Part shown: positions 38,510 through 57,200 of the stretch, in pieces
How the letters are laid out: every line of letters starts with the position of its first letter
Position numbering within the stretch: position 1 is the stretch's first letter
NCBI GenBank assembly: GCA_016706545.1
Contig: JADJJK010000055.1
Location: 1 to 57,500, forward strand
Direction of reading: 5' to 3'
Length of the DNA: 57,500 nt
DNA from: Myxococcales bacterium
GTDB lineage: Bacteria; Myxococcota_A; Polyangia; Haliangiales; Haliangiaceae
Made by a program: the position numbers and the translations under genes
Notes under the pieces: model-generated
Databases searched by the model: none
Told to the model about the DNA's origin: nothing
The model's input: the letters and a program-made list of their open reading frames with translations, nothing else

Positions 38510-38716
38510 GGTCCCTTCCTGCGCGCGCCAGCGCGCGACCTTGCAGCGGGGCGATCGAGCGGGACGAAATCCTCGAGCATGCCCAAGCTTCGCACAAGCT
38601 CCGCTAGATCGCTTTTGCACCGAGGCGTGATCGCAAGCGAAGGAGAGATCGTTCTGGCGCAGCCGCGGTGGGTTCTGGTGGGCCCTTGTGAGGCCCACGC
38701 CAAGCCTCCTGCTGCG

Positions 38717-40900
38717 TCAGAAACCCAGGAGCCGGCCGCCCTGGTAGACGACGAACGTCACCACCCAGGCCAGCCCGGTCATGTACGCGAAGAGGAACGC
38801 AGGCCAGCGGTACCCGCCTGTCTCCCGCTTGACCACAGCCAGCGTGCTCATGCACTGGCACGCGAGGGCGAAGAAGATCATCAAGCTCAGGCCCACCAGC
38901 GGCGGATACGCCGGCTTGCCCTCCGCCGTGCGTTCGTCGCGCAGGGCCTGCCGCAGGCCGGTGTCGGTCTCGTCGGCCTCTCCGCCCACGCTGTAGACGA
39001 TGCCCATGGTGGAGACGAAGACCTCGCGCGCGGCGAACGCGCCGATGAGGCCGACGCCGATCTTCCAGTCAAAGCCCAGCGGCTCGATCGCCGGCTCGAT
39101 GGCGTGGCCGAGCCGGCCGCCGTAGCTGCCAAGCAGCAGGGCCGAGGCCTTGGCGTTCTCCAGCGCGGGCCGCTCCGCTTCAGGGGCGACCGCGATCATG
39201 GCGTCGTAGTCGGGGGCGCTCTTGGGCAGGTGGCGAGGAAAGTACAGGAGCGCCCACAGCGCCATCGAGCAGACCAGGATCACCGTGCCGGCCTCGCGCA
39301 AGAACATCGAGGAGCGCTGCCACATCATCAGCAACACGCCGCGCATGCGCGGGAAGCGATAGGGCGGCAGCTCGATGAAGAACGGCAGCCGCTTGGCGCG
39401 CAGCGGTCGCATCACGCGGGAGAGCACCAGCGCCGCGATCAGGGAGGTCACCACCGAGAACGCATACATGCCCACCATCAGCAGCCCCTGCACCGTGTGC
39501 GAGGCGGGGATGAGGGCGGCGATGACCAGCGTGTACACCGGCAGCCGCGCCGAGCACGTCATGAGCGGGACGACCATCATGGTCAAGATGCGGTCGCGTC
39601 GTCGCTCCATCGTGCGGGTGGCCATCACGGCCGGCACCGCGCAGGCGAAGCCGGAGAGCATGGGCACGAACGCGCGGCCGTGCAGGTTCATGGTGCGCAT
39701 GATGCGGTCCATCAGATAGGCCACGCGCGCCAGGTACCCGCAGTCCTCGAGGAAGCCGAGGAACAGAAACAGCAGCAAGATCTGCGGCAGGAACACCAGC
39801 ACCGCGCCGACGCCCGCGATCACGCCGTCGGTGATGAAGTCGGCGAACACGCCTTGGCCCAGCACGCCGCGGGCGCCGTCCTTGGCCAGCTCGAAGATCG
39901 CCTCCACCGCGCCGATGGCTGGCTCGGACCAGGCGAACAACGACATGAAGATCACGAACATCACGCCCAGGAACGCGGCGAACCCGAGCCCGCGGTGCAG
40001 GAGCACGCGATCGATGCGCTCGGTGCGGCTGCGATCCGGCTGGCCCACGGTGGCCCGGCTGACCTGGTCGTCGAGGAAGCGCCAGCGCCCCAGCACCGGC
40101 TCGTCGTCGAGCGCCTGGTCGAGCTTGCAGGCGGAGACCTCGCGGCGCAGCGCCTCGGGGATGTGCGCCAGCTCGTGCTCGTCGTCGACGCTCGACAGGG
40201 CCCACAGCGCCATGCCGTCGTTCTGTGGCCAGCCCTCCGGCAGCTTGGCGCGCACCTTCTGCATGGATTCTTGCAGGGAGGGCGAGGGCGTCCAGCGCCA
40301 CACCGGAGCGCTGGGAGCCTGCAGCGCGTCGACCATGGCCTGGCCCAGCACCTCGGCGCCGCGGCCCCGGCGAGCGTCGGTGGCGACCACCGGACATCCC
40401 AGGATGGCAGACAGCTTCTTTGGATCTGGCGCGCTGGCGCCGGCCTCCTCCACCATGGTCAGCGCCACCATGCAACGCGCGCCCAGCTCCTGGCACTGCA
40501 GCAGCAGATAGAGCGAGCGAGAGAGCTGCGTGGCGTCGACGCACAGGACGACCAGCTCTGGCCGCGGCTGCCCGCCGAGCCCGACGATGGAGTCGATCGC
40601 GAGCTGCTCCTCGGCGGAGCGCGCGACCAGGCTGTAGGTGCCCGGTACGTCGAGGATCTCGAGGGCGCGGCCCCCCGCGCGGTGGACGCCGCTGCGGCGC
40701 TCCACGGTGATGCCAGGGTAGTTGGAGACCTTGGCGAAGGAGCCGGTGAGCGCGTTGAAAAGGGTGGTCTTGCCGACGTTGGGGTTGCCGACCAGGGCGA
40801 CGAGCGGGGCCCCGAGCGGGGCGACGGCGGCCCCTGCGGCCGAGGCGGGCGAGTCGGCGGCGATCGCCGGTGGCGACGACGGCGCGTCGGGCGGGCTCAT
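38717..40900 (-). CDS. feoB: Ferrous iron transporter FeoB
   Basis: A 727-residue FeoB: an N-terminal G-protein domain and a C-terminal multi-helix membrane domain for Fe(II) uptake. G1 is GNPNVGKTT (about 38), G3 is DVPGTYSL. G4, normally NxxD, reads TMVE here, and the G5 region reads TDARRG. The membrane part shows the Gate motifs (FLEDCGYLARVAYLMDR, SGFACAVPAVMATRT). Its start overlaps feoA by four bases. The G4 change could alter nucleotide preference; all other features are normal. Confidence 0.95.
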   Translation of the reverse strand: MSPPDAPSSPPAIAADSPASAAGAAVAPLGAPLVALVGNPNVGKTTLFNALTGSFAKVSNYPGITVERRSGVHRAGGRALEILDVPGTYSLVARSAEEQLAIDSIVGLGGQPRPELVVLCVDATQLSRSLYLLLQCQELGARCMVALTMVEEAGASAPDPKKLSAILGCPVVATDARRGRGAEVLGQAMVDALQAPSAPVWRWTPSPSLQESMQKVRAKLPEGWPQNDGMALWALSSVDDEHELAHIPEALRREVSACKLDQALDDEPVLGRWRFLDDQVSRATVGQPDRSRTERIDRVLLHRGLGFAAFLGVMFVIFMSLFAWSEPAIGAVEAIFELAKDGARGVLGQGVFADFITDGVIAGVGAVLVFLPQILLLFLFLGFLEDCGYLARVAYLMDRIMRTMNLHGRAFVPMLSGFACAVPAVMATRTMERRRDRILTMMVVPLMTCSARLPVYTLVIAALIPASHTVQGLLMVGMYAFSVVTSLIAALVLSRVMRPLRAKRLPFFIELPPYRFPRMRGVLLMMWQRSSMFLREAGTVILVCSMALWALLYFPRHLPKSAPDYDAMIAVAPEAERPALENAKASALLLGSYGGRLGHAIEPAIEPLGFDWKIGVGLIGAFAAREVFVSTMGIVYSVGGEADETDTGLRQALRDERTAEGKPAYPPLVGLSLMIFFALACQCMSTLAVVKRETGGYRWPAFLFAYMTGLAWVVTFVVYQGGRLLGF

Positions 40901-41148
40901 GGGACGCCAGCGGCGGCGGGAGCGTCCGGCGCGATCAAGATCTCGGCCGCCTCTTGCTTGCGCAGGGACCAGCGCGCGCCGCGAACCTCGATGAACAGCG
41001 GGTCGCCCAGCGGCGCGAAGTTCACCACCTTGACCTGCGTGCCAGGCACCAGGCCCATCTCCAGCAGGCGTCGGCGAAAGCTGCGCACACCCTCGACGGC
41101 GCGCACGGTGGCGGTAGCTCCGCGTCGCAGGTCCGACAAACGACTCAT
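40897..41148 (-). CDS. feoA: FeoA-like iron transport protein
   Basis: An 83-residue FeoA, the small SH3-like partner of FeoB. It has the family sequence RRRLLEMGLVPGTQVKVVNFAPLGDPLFIEVRG and a normal length. It overlaps feoB by four bases. A Fur-box-like promoter lies directly upstream, so iron limitation likely switches the operon on. Confidence 0.93.
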   Translation of the reverse strand: MSRLSDLRRGATATVRAVEGVRSFRRRLLEMGLVPGTQVKVVNFAPLGDPLFIEVRGARWSLRKQEAAEILIAPDAPAAAGVP

Positions 41149-41154
41149 CGACGG

Positions 41155-41183
41155 AAGGTAGCGTTACTGAAAACAGCTTTCAA
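41155..41183 (-). promoter_or_regulatory. Promoter of feoAB with overlapping Fur-box-like site
   Basis: On the minus strand TTGAAA (41178-41183), a 17-base gap, and TACCTT (41155-41160) form a fair -35/-10 pair. TGAAAACAGCTTTCA on the plus strand (41168-41182) is a near 7-1-7 Fur motif overlapping the -35. The -10 ends only six bases from the feoA ATG, so this promoter would give an almost leaderless message. Confidence 0.5.
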
Positions 41184-41392
41184 GTTCATGAATGGTCGGA
41201 AAGCTGCGGGGCGACTGCACGCCGCAGGTCGTGGGCGTGAGCGACGGCCCCTCCGAGGCGTCCATCGCCGCTGCGGCGGTCCCCAGGTGGCGGCGCGCTG
41301 TGTCGCCACTCCACTCAACCCGGTGAGATCTCTTGCCACCTCCCAAAACGACAGGTGGAGCCGGCGCGGTTCGATGCTAGGATCTCGCGCCG

Positions 41393-41932
41393 ATGGAAGC
41401 AGGCAGCGCAGCCAACTCGACGCTCCTTCTGTCCCAGGGCTACGAGCCCATCAAGGTCATTTCTTGGCAGCGCGCGATCACGCTGCTCTTTCTGGGCAAG
41501 GTGGAGGTCCTCAAGGAGTACGACGGGGACATCCGCGCGGTCAGCTTGGTCATCAAGATCCCGGCGGTGGTGAGGCTCTTGCGAGCGTTTCGCCGGCACG
41601 TTCGGCCGGTGAAGTTCTCGCGCGTCAACATCTACGCTCGCGACCACTACCGCTGTCAGTACTGCGGCAAGAAGGCGGCGATAAGCGATCTCACGTACGA
41701 TCACGTGGTGCCGCGCTCGCAGGGCGGGCTCACCGAGTGGACCAACATCGTCACCTGCTGCTACCTGTGCAACCGCCGCAAGGGCGGTCGGACCCCGCGC
41801 GAGGCCAGCATGACCCTGATGGCCCAGCCGAGCCAGCCCAACTGGGTGCCGGCGGTGGCCATCCGCATCTCGATGCGCTCCGTTCCAGATGCATGGCGCG
41901 ACTACCTGTACTGGACCGGCGAGCTGGAGTGA
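41393..41932 (+). CDS. HNH endonuclease
   Basis: A 179-residue HNH nuclease. YRCQYCG (C88, C91) and CCYLCN (C122/C123, C126) hold the structural zinc, with DH (103-104) as the catalytic core and NIVTCC following: a standard HNH fold. Residues 1-80 carry the conserved LLLSQGYEPIKVISW segment typical of this bacterial group, whose biological role is not defined. The next gene starts five bases after its stop, so they are co-translated. ATG at 41393 fits the family start. It could serve in repair or phage defence; no partner decides this. Confidence 0.9.
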   Translation: MEAGSAANSTLLLSQGYEPIKVISWQRAITLLFLGKVEVLKEYDGDIRAVSLVIKIPAVVRLLRAFRRHVRPVKFSRVNIYARDHYRCQYCGKKAAISDLTYDHVVPRSQGGLTEWTNIVTCCYLCNRRKGGRTPREASMTLMAQPSQPNWVPAVAIRISMRSVPDAWRDYLYWTGELE

Positions 41933-41937
41933 GCGCG

Positions 41938-42423
41938 ATGCGGGTCTGCTTCGTCTGCTCGGGCAACATCTGCCGCTCCCCCACCGCGGAGGTGGTGATG
42001 CAGCAGCTCGTCGACGACGCGGGCCTGGCAGGCGAGGTCGCGCTCGACAGCGCGGGGACCGGGGCCTGGCACGTCGGCGAGCCAGCCGACGAGCGGACGC
42101 GACGGGCGGCCTCGCGGCGCGGCTTGCACATCCGTCACCGCGCCCGCCAACTGGCGCCCTCGGAGCTCGCGACCTTTGACCTGCTGGTGGCCATGGACCA
42201 GAGCCACCTGGCGCACCTGCAGCAGCTCGCGCTGCGCCACGGCGGCGGCGCCAAGCTCGCGCTCTTGCGATCGTTTGATCCGGCCAGCGAGGGAGACCTG
42301 GACGTCCCGGATCCGTACTACGGGGATCCTTCGGGGTTCGAGCTGGTGCTCGACCAGTGCCAGGCCGCGTGCCGTGGCCTCTTGACCCATCTGCTGGGCG
42401 AGCTTCGAGCTCCTGATCTATAG
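41938..42423 (+). CDS. Low-molecular-weight protein tyrosine phosphatase
   Basis: A 161-residue LMW phosphotyrosine phosphatase. The P-loop CSGNICRS (C7, R13) and DPYYGD near residue 126 give the catalytic Cys, Arg and Asp. SAGTGAWHVG is also typical. In bacteria these act on tyrosine kinases of capsule synthesis or on other phosphoproteins; no kinase lies here. ATG at 41938 is five bases after the HNH stop. Confidence 0.93.
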   Translation: MRVCFVCSGNICRSPTAEVVMQQLVDDAGLAGEVALDSAGTGAWHVGEPADERTRRAASRRGLHIRHRARQLAPSELATFDLLVAMDQSHLAHLQQLALRHGGGAKLALLRSFDPASEGDLDVPDPYYGDPSGFELVLDQCQAACRGLLTHLLGELRAPDL

Positions 42424-42538
42424 AGGGAGCGGCGCAGCAAACACCGGCCCGTGGGGCGCCCGGCGGCCTAGCCCGGAGTTTTTCCCGCCCGCGAATTTTC
42501 CAGCGCGAGTAGAGGGCCTGGCCTCTGTCTGGCCGTGA

Positions 42539-42565
42539 AGTGAACGTGTTACCGTCGGGTTCACT
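42539..42565. promoter_or_regulatory. Inverted repeat before the retron HEAT gene
   Basis: AGTGAAC (42539-42545) and GTTCACT (42559-42565) form a 7-base inverted repeat with a 13-base spacer, ending 12 bases before the ATG of the giant HEAT gene. It may be an operator or a leader hairpin. The rest of the 42424-42577 gap contains no gene. Confidence 0.35.
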
Positions 42566-42577
42566 CGAGCGGGGATC

Positions 42578-51541
<8,964 letters not shown>

Positions 51542-51544
51542 ACG

Positions 51545-52607
<1,063 letters not shown>

Positions 52608-52643
52608 CCGCGCTTCTCTTCCCCCCATTCGCCGAGGACGAGC

Positions 52644-54438
52644 ATGACCGCCCTCGATCTCGTTCATCACTACCCTGACCACCTCGAGGTGGCCGGGGAC
52701 GATGGCAGCATGTCGCTGCAGCTCCCGGTGGACGCGCAGCGGCCAGGGCCGCGGCTGTCTGCCCGCCTGCATCGTCCGGCCGTGGTCCGAGATTCGCTGC
52801 TCGCGCTCGGCGACGTCCTGGGGTCAGACCTGCGCCGCAAGGCCAGCGACCGGTCCGACTACCTGGCGTATCTGGCCTCCAAGGGCAAGGGCACGTCCAA
52901 GGCGGTGTGGGACGCGCAGCGCGAGTACCTGCGCCTCAAGTACAGCGAGGCGGCGCGCGAAGAAGAGCCGCTCGATCCGGTGCTCACCGTGGCCGCCGAC
53001 GCCATGCGCATCGAGGTGCTCTCTCGCGACGAGTCGACGTATGCGCTCTTGACCCTGCGCGCCGATCACGCCTACGCCGCCTCGGACCTGGTGCCTGGCA
53101 CCACGCACCTCGATCTCCAGCCAGAGCTGATGCGCGCCATCGCCAGCATCCGCACCTATCGGCGGACCGCGCTGGGGGTGCAGACGCCGCAGACCACCCG
53201 GACCCGGGAGCGTCGCGTGCCGCTGCGCTGGCTGCGCGCGTTTGGCCAGATGCAGGCCGCCGCGCTCCTGCCAGCGTACCGGTTCGAGATCGCGCCGATC
53301 GATCTGTACAACGTCCTTTTCACCTTGCGCATGCGCAAGGCCAAGAAGCCCCCGCGCGGCCTGCGCTACGAGCTCCTGCCCGGCGAGCCGCCGCGCATCG
53401 TGATCGAGCCCTGGGATCTGGTGTTGACCGCCACCGGCGCGCCGTACACCGGCAAGAAGCCGGTGGTCGTTCGCACCTGGGGGCGCAACCGCCTGGCCAC
53501 CCTGGCCCGGGTGCTGCCGCATGCGCGCCGCATCGAGGTGCATCTGCTGGGCGCCGGCTTGCCGGCGTTCTATGTCGTGGACCTCGGCGACGCGCAGCTC
53601 ACCGTGGCGCTGTCCGGCTGGACGGACAGCGGCTGGGCTGGCATCTCCACCTTCGATCTGCTGTCCTCCGGCAGCTCGGCGGACGCGCTGAGCGCCAAGC
53701 TCCAGCAGCGCCTGGCCACCGGGCCAGCCTCGCTCGACGCGCTCGCGGCGGCCACCGGGCGCAGCCGCGAGGAGGTCCGCCTGGCCGCGCTCGCGGAGCT
53801 CGGCCAGCTACGCGCGGGCTACGATCTTGGCGCTGGCGTGCTGTTCGCGCGGCCGCTCCTGGCGAGCGCGGTTCCCGCGGAGTCCTTGCGCTTTCGCGAC
53901 GCGCGAGAGGCCGAGGCCCACCGCCTGCTGGCCGACGCCAAGCAGGTGCGGCTCATCAAGGTGCATGACGCGCCCGAGGGCCGCACCATCGAGGGCCAGG
54001 TCGAGGATCGCAAGGCGTCGCGTACGTTCTACCCCGGCGTTCACCCTCGACCGAGAGGGCCGCACCTCCGGCGCGTCTTGCACGTGCCCGGCCTTCCGCC
54101 GCTCCGGCATCAAGGAGGGCCCGTGCGAGCACATGATCGCGGTGCGCGTCCTGTTCTCGCGTGAACAGGCCCGCCTGGAGAGCGCCCGCACCACGGAAGA
54201 CGGCCGCCGGCTCATCCACGCCGAGACCCGCACCCTGACGCGCCGTACCCCGGCTGGTACCGAGCAGGTCCGGCTCTCGCTCGACGGACGTCAGGTCATC
54301 GCCCGATTTGGCCTCAAGGAGCCTCTGCGCATGCAGCGACTGTGCTTTGCCACGCCCGACGCAGCGCGTGATGGGTACTTTGGTCGACTCGACGAGCTGT
54401 CGGCTGGCGGCTATCTCGATGGAGGCGCCGGTGAGTAG
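52644..54438 (+). CDS. Winged-helix/SWIM zinc-finger retron protein, frameshifted
   Basis: About 598 residues once one +1 shift is repaired. The first ~500 residues are in one frame from ATG 52644; they include a winged-helix-like region (about 355-405, GPASLDALAAATGRSREEVR). At RTFYP (about 54035) the frame jumps: the next frame continues AFTLDREGRTSGASCTC. The SWIM motif is complete as CTC...CEH (CTCPAFRRSGIKEGPCEH), the CxCx(n)CxH form. Removing one C from the CCCC run in TACCCCGGCG restores the frame. SWIM fingers bind DNA or protein; the class name WHSWIM fits. The next element is the retron RNA, about 90 bases on. Confidence 0.85.
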
Positions 54439-54526
54439 CCTCTGCGCTCGTGGTCGAACTCAGCGGTCCACCGAGGATCCGTCCGTGAAGCGCGCGGTGT
54501 TTTCGCAACAGCCTGCTTTCCGACGA

Positions 54527-54556
54527 TTGACAGCTCGCCGTGCATGCCGCTACGGT
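54527..54556 (+). promoter_or_regulatory. Promoter of the retron RNA
   Basis: A perfect -35 TTGACA (54527-54532), an 18-base gap and a -10-like TACGGT (54551-54556). Predicted transcription start is near 54563, about 13 bases before the a1 arm. Confidence 0.6.
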
Positions 54557-54575
54557 ACCTTTACCCATTTTGTTT

Positions 54576-54837
54576 TCGAGAAGGAGAAGCTCTACCCGTT
54601 AGCCTGCGCGCAAGCGCATGGGCGGCGTCGCGCCGCCCGGGTTCAACAACTCGCCATTCTCCACAAGGTAGGCTGTTCGTGGTTTGCTCGGCCATCGCCC
54701 CTCCTAGTAGTGGGCTCAGCTGGACCAACCACGCCACCGCGGTTTGAGCCCACTACTAGGAGGGGCGATGGCCGGCAAACCGGTGAGCCTACCGTGTCCC
54801 ATGAGGGATGTAGCGGGTCAGAGCTTTTCCTTCTCGA
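54576..54837 (+). ncRNA. Retron msr-msd noncoding RNA
   Basis: The RNA copied into msDNA by the adjacent RT. a1 (54576-54601) pairs with a2 (54811-54837) over about 26 bases with two G-U pairs and one bulge. TTAGC at the a1 end (54599-54603) is the usual branch site, with G54602 the likely priming guanosine. The msr part has two hairpins: TGCGC-GCAA-GCGCA (54605-54618) and GGGCGGCG-TCG-CGCCGCCC (54620-54638). The msd part is a long stem (54667-54793) with a perfect 29-base core. The whole is about 262 bases, and the msDNA would be roughly 120-150 bases. Structural evidence is strong; expression is untested. Confidence 0.88.
54667..54793 (+). repeat. msd long inverted repeat
   Basis: 54690-54718 is the exact complement of 54745-54773 (29 bases) around a 26-base loop. 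The stem extends outward through GGTTTGC pairing with a single bulge, and GGTAGGCT (54667-54674) with AGCCTACC (54786-54793). It forms the hairpin of the predicted msDNA. Confidence 0.9.
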
Positions 54838-54957
54838 GCTTTTTGTTTCCGACGATCTCGCCGCCGCCGCTGGCCTTGGGGCCGGCAGCGCGGTGCGGCA
54901 GGATCTCTCCTCAGCTTCCTCTGCGAGCGTCGCGCTCGCGGGTGTGAGAGGTGCTTC

Positions 54958-56262
54958 GTGAGCGAGCCCGTGAGACCGCCCGTACGCTGGGCGGACATCG
55001 CCGCCACCGGCGGCATTCGCGAGTGGGTGGACGCAGAGATCACCCGCCAGGGTCTCAGCGATCCTGGCGCCGGCAACCTCAGCGACGCCGAGAAGAAGGT
55101 GTACAAGGCGCGCCGCGAGGAAGAGCGGCGGGTCCGGCGCGAGCTGTACAAGCAAGCCTGGGCAGCCTATCGCCAGACGCACATCGTCCACCTGGGCCGC
55201 GGCGTGTTCTGGCACGACACCGCCGACGTCGATCGCTTCGACGCGGACGATCCGGAGAAGAAGCGGCGCGACAACGCGCTGCCAGAGCTCAAGGACGTCG
55301 AGGCGCTGTCGCAGGCGCTGGGGCTCTCGGTCGCTCGCCTGCGCTGGCTCGCCTATCACCGCGAGGTCGACACCGGCACCCACTACCACCGCTGGCGCAT
55401 CCCCAAGCGAGACGGCACGCCGCGCCTCATCAGCGCCCCAAAGCCGCAGCTCAAGGAGGCGCAGCGCTGGATCACCCGCGAGATCACAGAGCACCTGCCG
55501 GTCCATTCGGCAGCGCACGGCTTCCTGGTCGGCCGCTCCATCGTCAGCAACGCGCGTGTCCACGCCGGGGCGCGCGTGATCGTCAAGATGGACATCGAGG
55601 GCTTCTACCCCACGGTGACCTTCCCCCGCGTCAAGGGGCTCTTGCGCAAGGCGGGGCTTGGCGAGCAGGTCGCCACCTTGCTCGCGCTCCTGGCCACCGA
55701 GAGTCCGCGCGAGGAGCTGGTGCTCGAAGGCAAGACCGTGTTCGTGGCCACCGGGCCGCGCTCGTTGCCACAAGGCGCGCCCACCAGCCCGTCGATCACC
55801 AACGCGCTGTGCCTGCGGCTCGACTGCCGCCTCTTTGGCCTCGCCCGCGCGCTCGGCGCCCGGTACACGCGCTACGCCGACGACCTCACGTTCTCGTTCC
55901 ACGGGCCCGCCGGTGAGGTGGACCACGTCGGGACGCTGCTCAAGGCGGTCACGCGCATCGTCGCCGCCGAGGGCTTCGCCATCAAGCCCAAGAAGACGCG
56001 GGTCATGCGCTCCGGCGCCCGGCAGCGCGTCACCGGCCTGGTGGTGAACGCGGCCCCCGGTCGGCCGCTCGCGCGGGTGTCGCGCCAGCAGCTCCGCGAG
56101 CTGCGCGCCGCCATCAAGAACCGCGAGCTCGGCCGCCCCGGCAAGGGCGAGAGCCTCGATCAGCTCCGCGGCATGGCCGCCTTCGTGATGATGACAGACC
56201 GCGAGCGAGGCCGGATGCTCCTCGATCGCATCAACCGGCTGGCGGCGCCGACCGAGCCGTGA
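54958..56262 (+). CDS. Retron reverse transcriptase
   Basis: A 434-residue retron RT that copies the msd RNA and leaves the DNA joined by a 2'-5' bond. NARVH (198-202) is the retron-specific NAxxH motif, KMDIEGFYPTV (about 211) holds the first catalytic Asp, LPQGAPTSP is near 271, YADD (306-309) is the catalytic core, and VTGLVVN near 359 is the retron VTG motif. The first ~130 residues are a basic, helical extension like that of myxobacterial retron RTs. No maturase domain is present, which excludes group II introns. GTG at 54958 has GAGAGG upstream. The ncRNA lies 120 bases before it and the WGR gene 52 bases after. Confidence 0.95.
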   Translation: MSEPVRPPVRWADIAATGGIREWVDAEITRQGLSDPGAGNLSDAEKKVYKARREEERRVRRELYKQAWAAYRQTHIVHLGRGVFWHDTADVDRFDADDPEKKRRDNALPELKDVEALSQALGLSVARLRWLAYHREVDTGTHYHRWRIPKRDGTPRLISAPKPQLKEAQRWITREITEHLPVHSAAHGFLVGRSIVSNARVHAGARVIVKMDIEGFYPTVTFPRVKGLLRKAGLGEQVATLLALLATESPREELVLEGKTVFVATGPRSLPQGAPTSPSITNALCLRLDCRLFGLARALGARYTRYADDLTFSFHGPAGEVDHVGTLLKAVTRIVAAEGFAIKPKKTRVMRSGARQRVTGLVVNAAPGRPLARVSRQQLRELRAAIKNRELGRPGKGESLDQLRGMAAFVMMTDRERGRMLLDRINRLAAPTEP

Positions 56263-56314
56263 CCTTGCGCGATCGCCAAGCGATTTCCCTGCGAGCACTC
56301 AGGAGCACGTCGAT

Positions 56315-56863
56315 ATGAGCGAGTGGAAAGTTCACCTCGAGTTTGAAGAGGACAACTCCAGCAAGTTCTGGAGGGCCCGCGTGGAGGGCAAGACGCTGTA
56401 TGTCAACTACGGTCGCATCGGCACCGCCGGGCAGACCCAGATGAAGGAGCTGGCCAGCGCCGAGGCCGCGCAGAAGGAGCTGGAGAAGGTCGAGCGGGAG
56501 AAGCGCAAGAAGGGCTATCAGGACGCAGGCGCGGCGGGCGCCGAGGACGAGGGCGAGGACGAGGGCGAGGACGAGGGCGAGGACGGCGCTGAGGACGGCG
56601 ACGCGGATGAGGATGAGGATGGCGACGAGGACGGCGACGAAGACGAGGCCCCCAAGCGGGGCAAGTCGGCCAAGGCCCCGGCGCCGGTCGCCGCGACGTT
56701 CACGCTGACCGCCAAGGGCCGCGCCGTGCAAACGCGCCTGGTGCTCGAGGGCTCCACGCTGCGCGTCGAGGCCGAGGAGCGCTACGACTCGGCGGAGCAG
56801 GCACGCCAGGCCTTTGAGCGCCTCAAGGCAGCGTTGTCCGAAGACGGCTACAAGGCGAAGTAG
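56315..56863 (+). CDS. WGR-domain protein with acidic linker
   Basis: A 182-residue protein. Residues 1-67 are a WGR-type domain (FWRARVEGKTLYVNYGRIG), the nucleic-acid-binding fold known from PARP1. Residues ~75-112 are a Glu/Asp/Gly run encoded by a GAGGACGAGGGC repeat. The C-terminal ~55 residues form a second small domain (VQTRLVLEGSTLRVEAEERY). It follows the RT by 52 bases and probably belongs to the retron, perhaps recognising the msDNA or a damaged end. ATG at 56315 is clear. Confidence 0.88.
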   Translation: MSEWKVHLEFEEDNSSKFWRARVEGKTLYVNYGRIGTAGQTQMKELASAEAAQKELEKVEREKRKKGYQDAGAAGAEDEGEDEGEDEGEDGAEDGDADEDEDGDEDGDEDEAPKRGKSAKAPAPVAATFTLTAKGRAVQTRLVLEGSTLRVEAEERYDSAEQARQAFERLKAALSEDGYKAK

Positions 56864-56891
56864 GCAGCGAGACCAGCGAGCGTGGGCTCGC

Positions 56892-56981
56892 CTCGGTCTT
56901 GGCTCGGCTCGGACCTGGCGTGGCTCGGTCTTTGGCGCGGCTCGGAGCTGGCGCGGCTCGGACTTGGCGCGGCTCGACATT
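56892..56981. repeat. GGCTCGGACTTGGCGC tandem repeat
   Basis: About four and a half copies of a 16-17-base unit follow the WGR gene. The rest of 56864-57200 shows no gene; GCATGCGCGCGAA-type sequence near 57168-57180 may act as a hairpin downstream of rpsN. Confidence 0.7.
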
Positions 56982-57200
56982 GCTAGAAGCGGCTCAAGGC
57001 CACCAAGCAGGTGGCGAGCCGCTCTCGCGCTGTCCAGCGACGAGGCCGAGGGCCCCGGGGTCTCAAGGTGTGGCCCCGGAACATCGAGGTGCGTCGACAT
57101 GCATCGACGCGCACCGACGGCTCTCGAGACAAGCGAGCGTCGAGCGCCTCAGCTCACATGCAAGCGCATGCGCGCGAATCGCTCGCCGAGAAGATGGCGA

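Noticed and set aside
54958..56262. Group II intron or DGR reverse transcriptase
   Set aside because: No maturase domain, no template/variable repeat pair; NAxxH and VTG motifs and the adjacent msr-msd RNA identify a retron.
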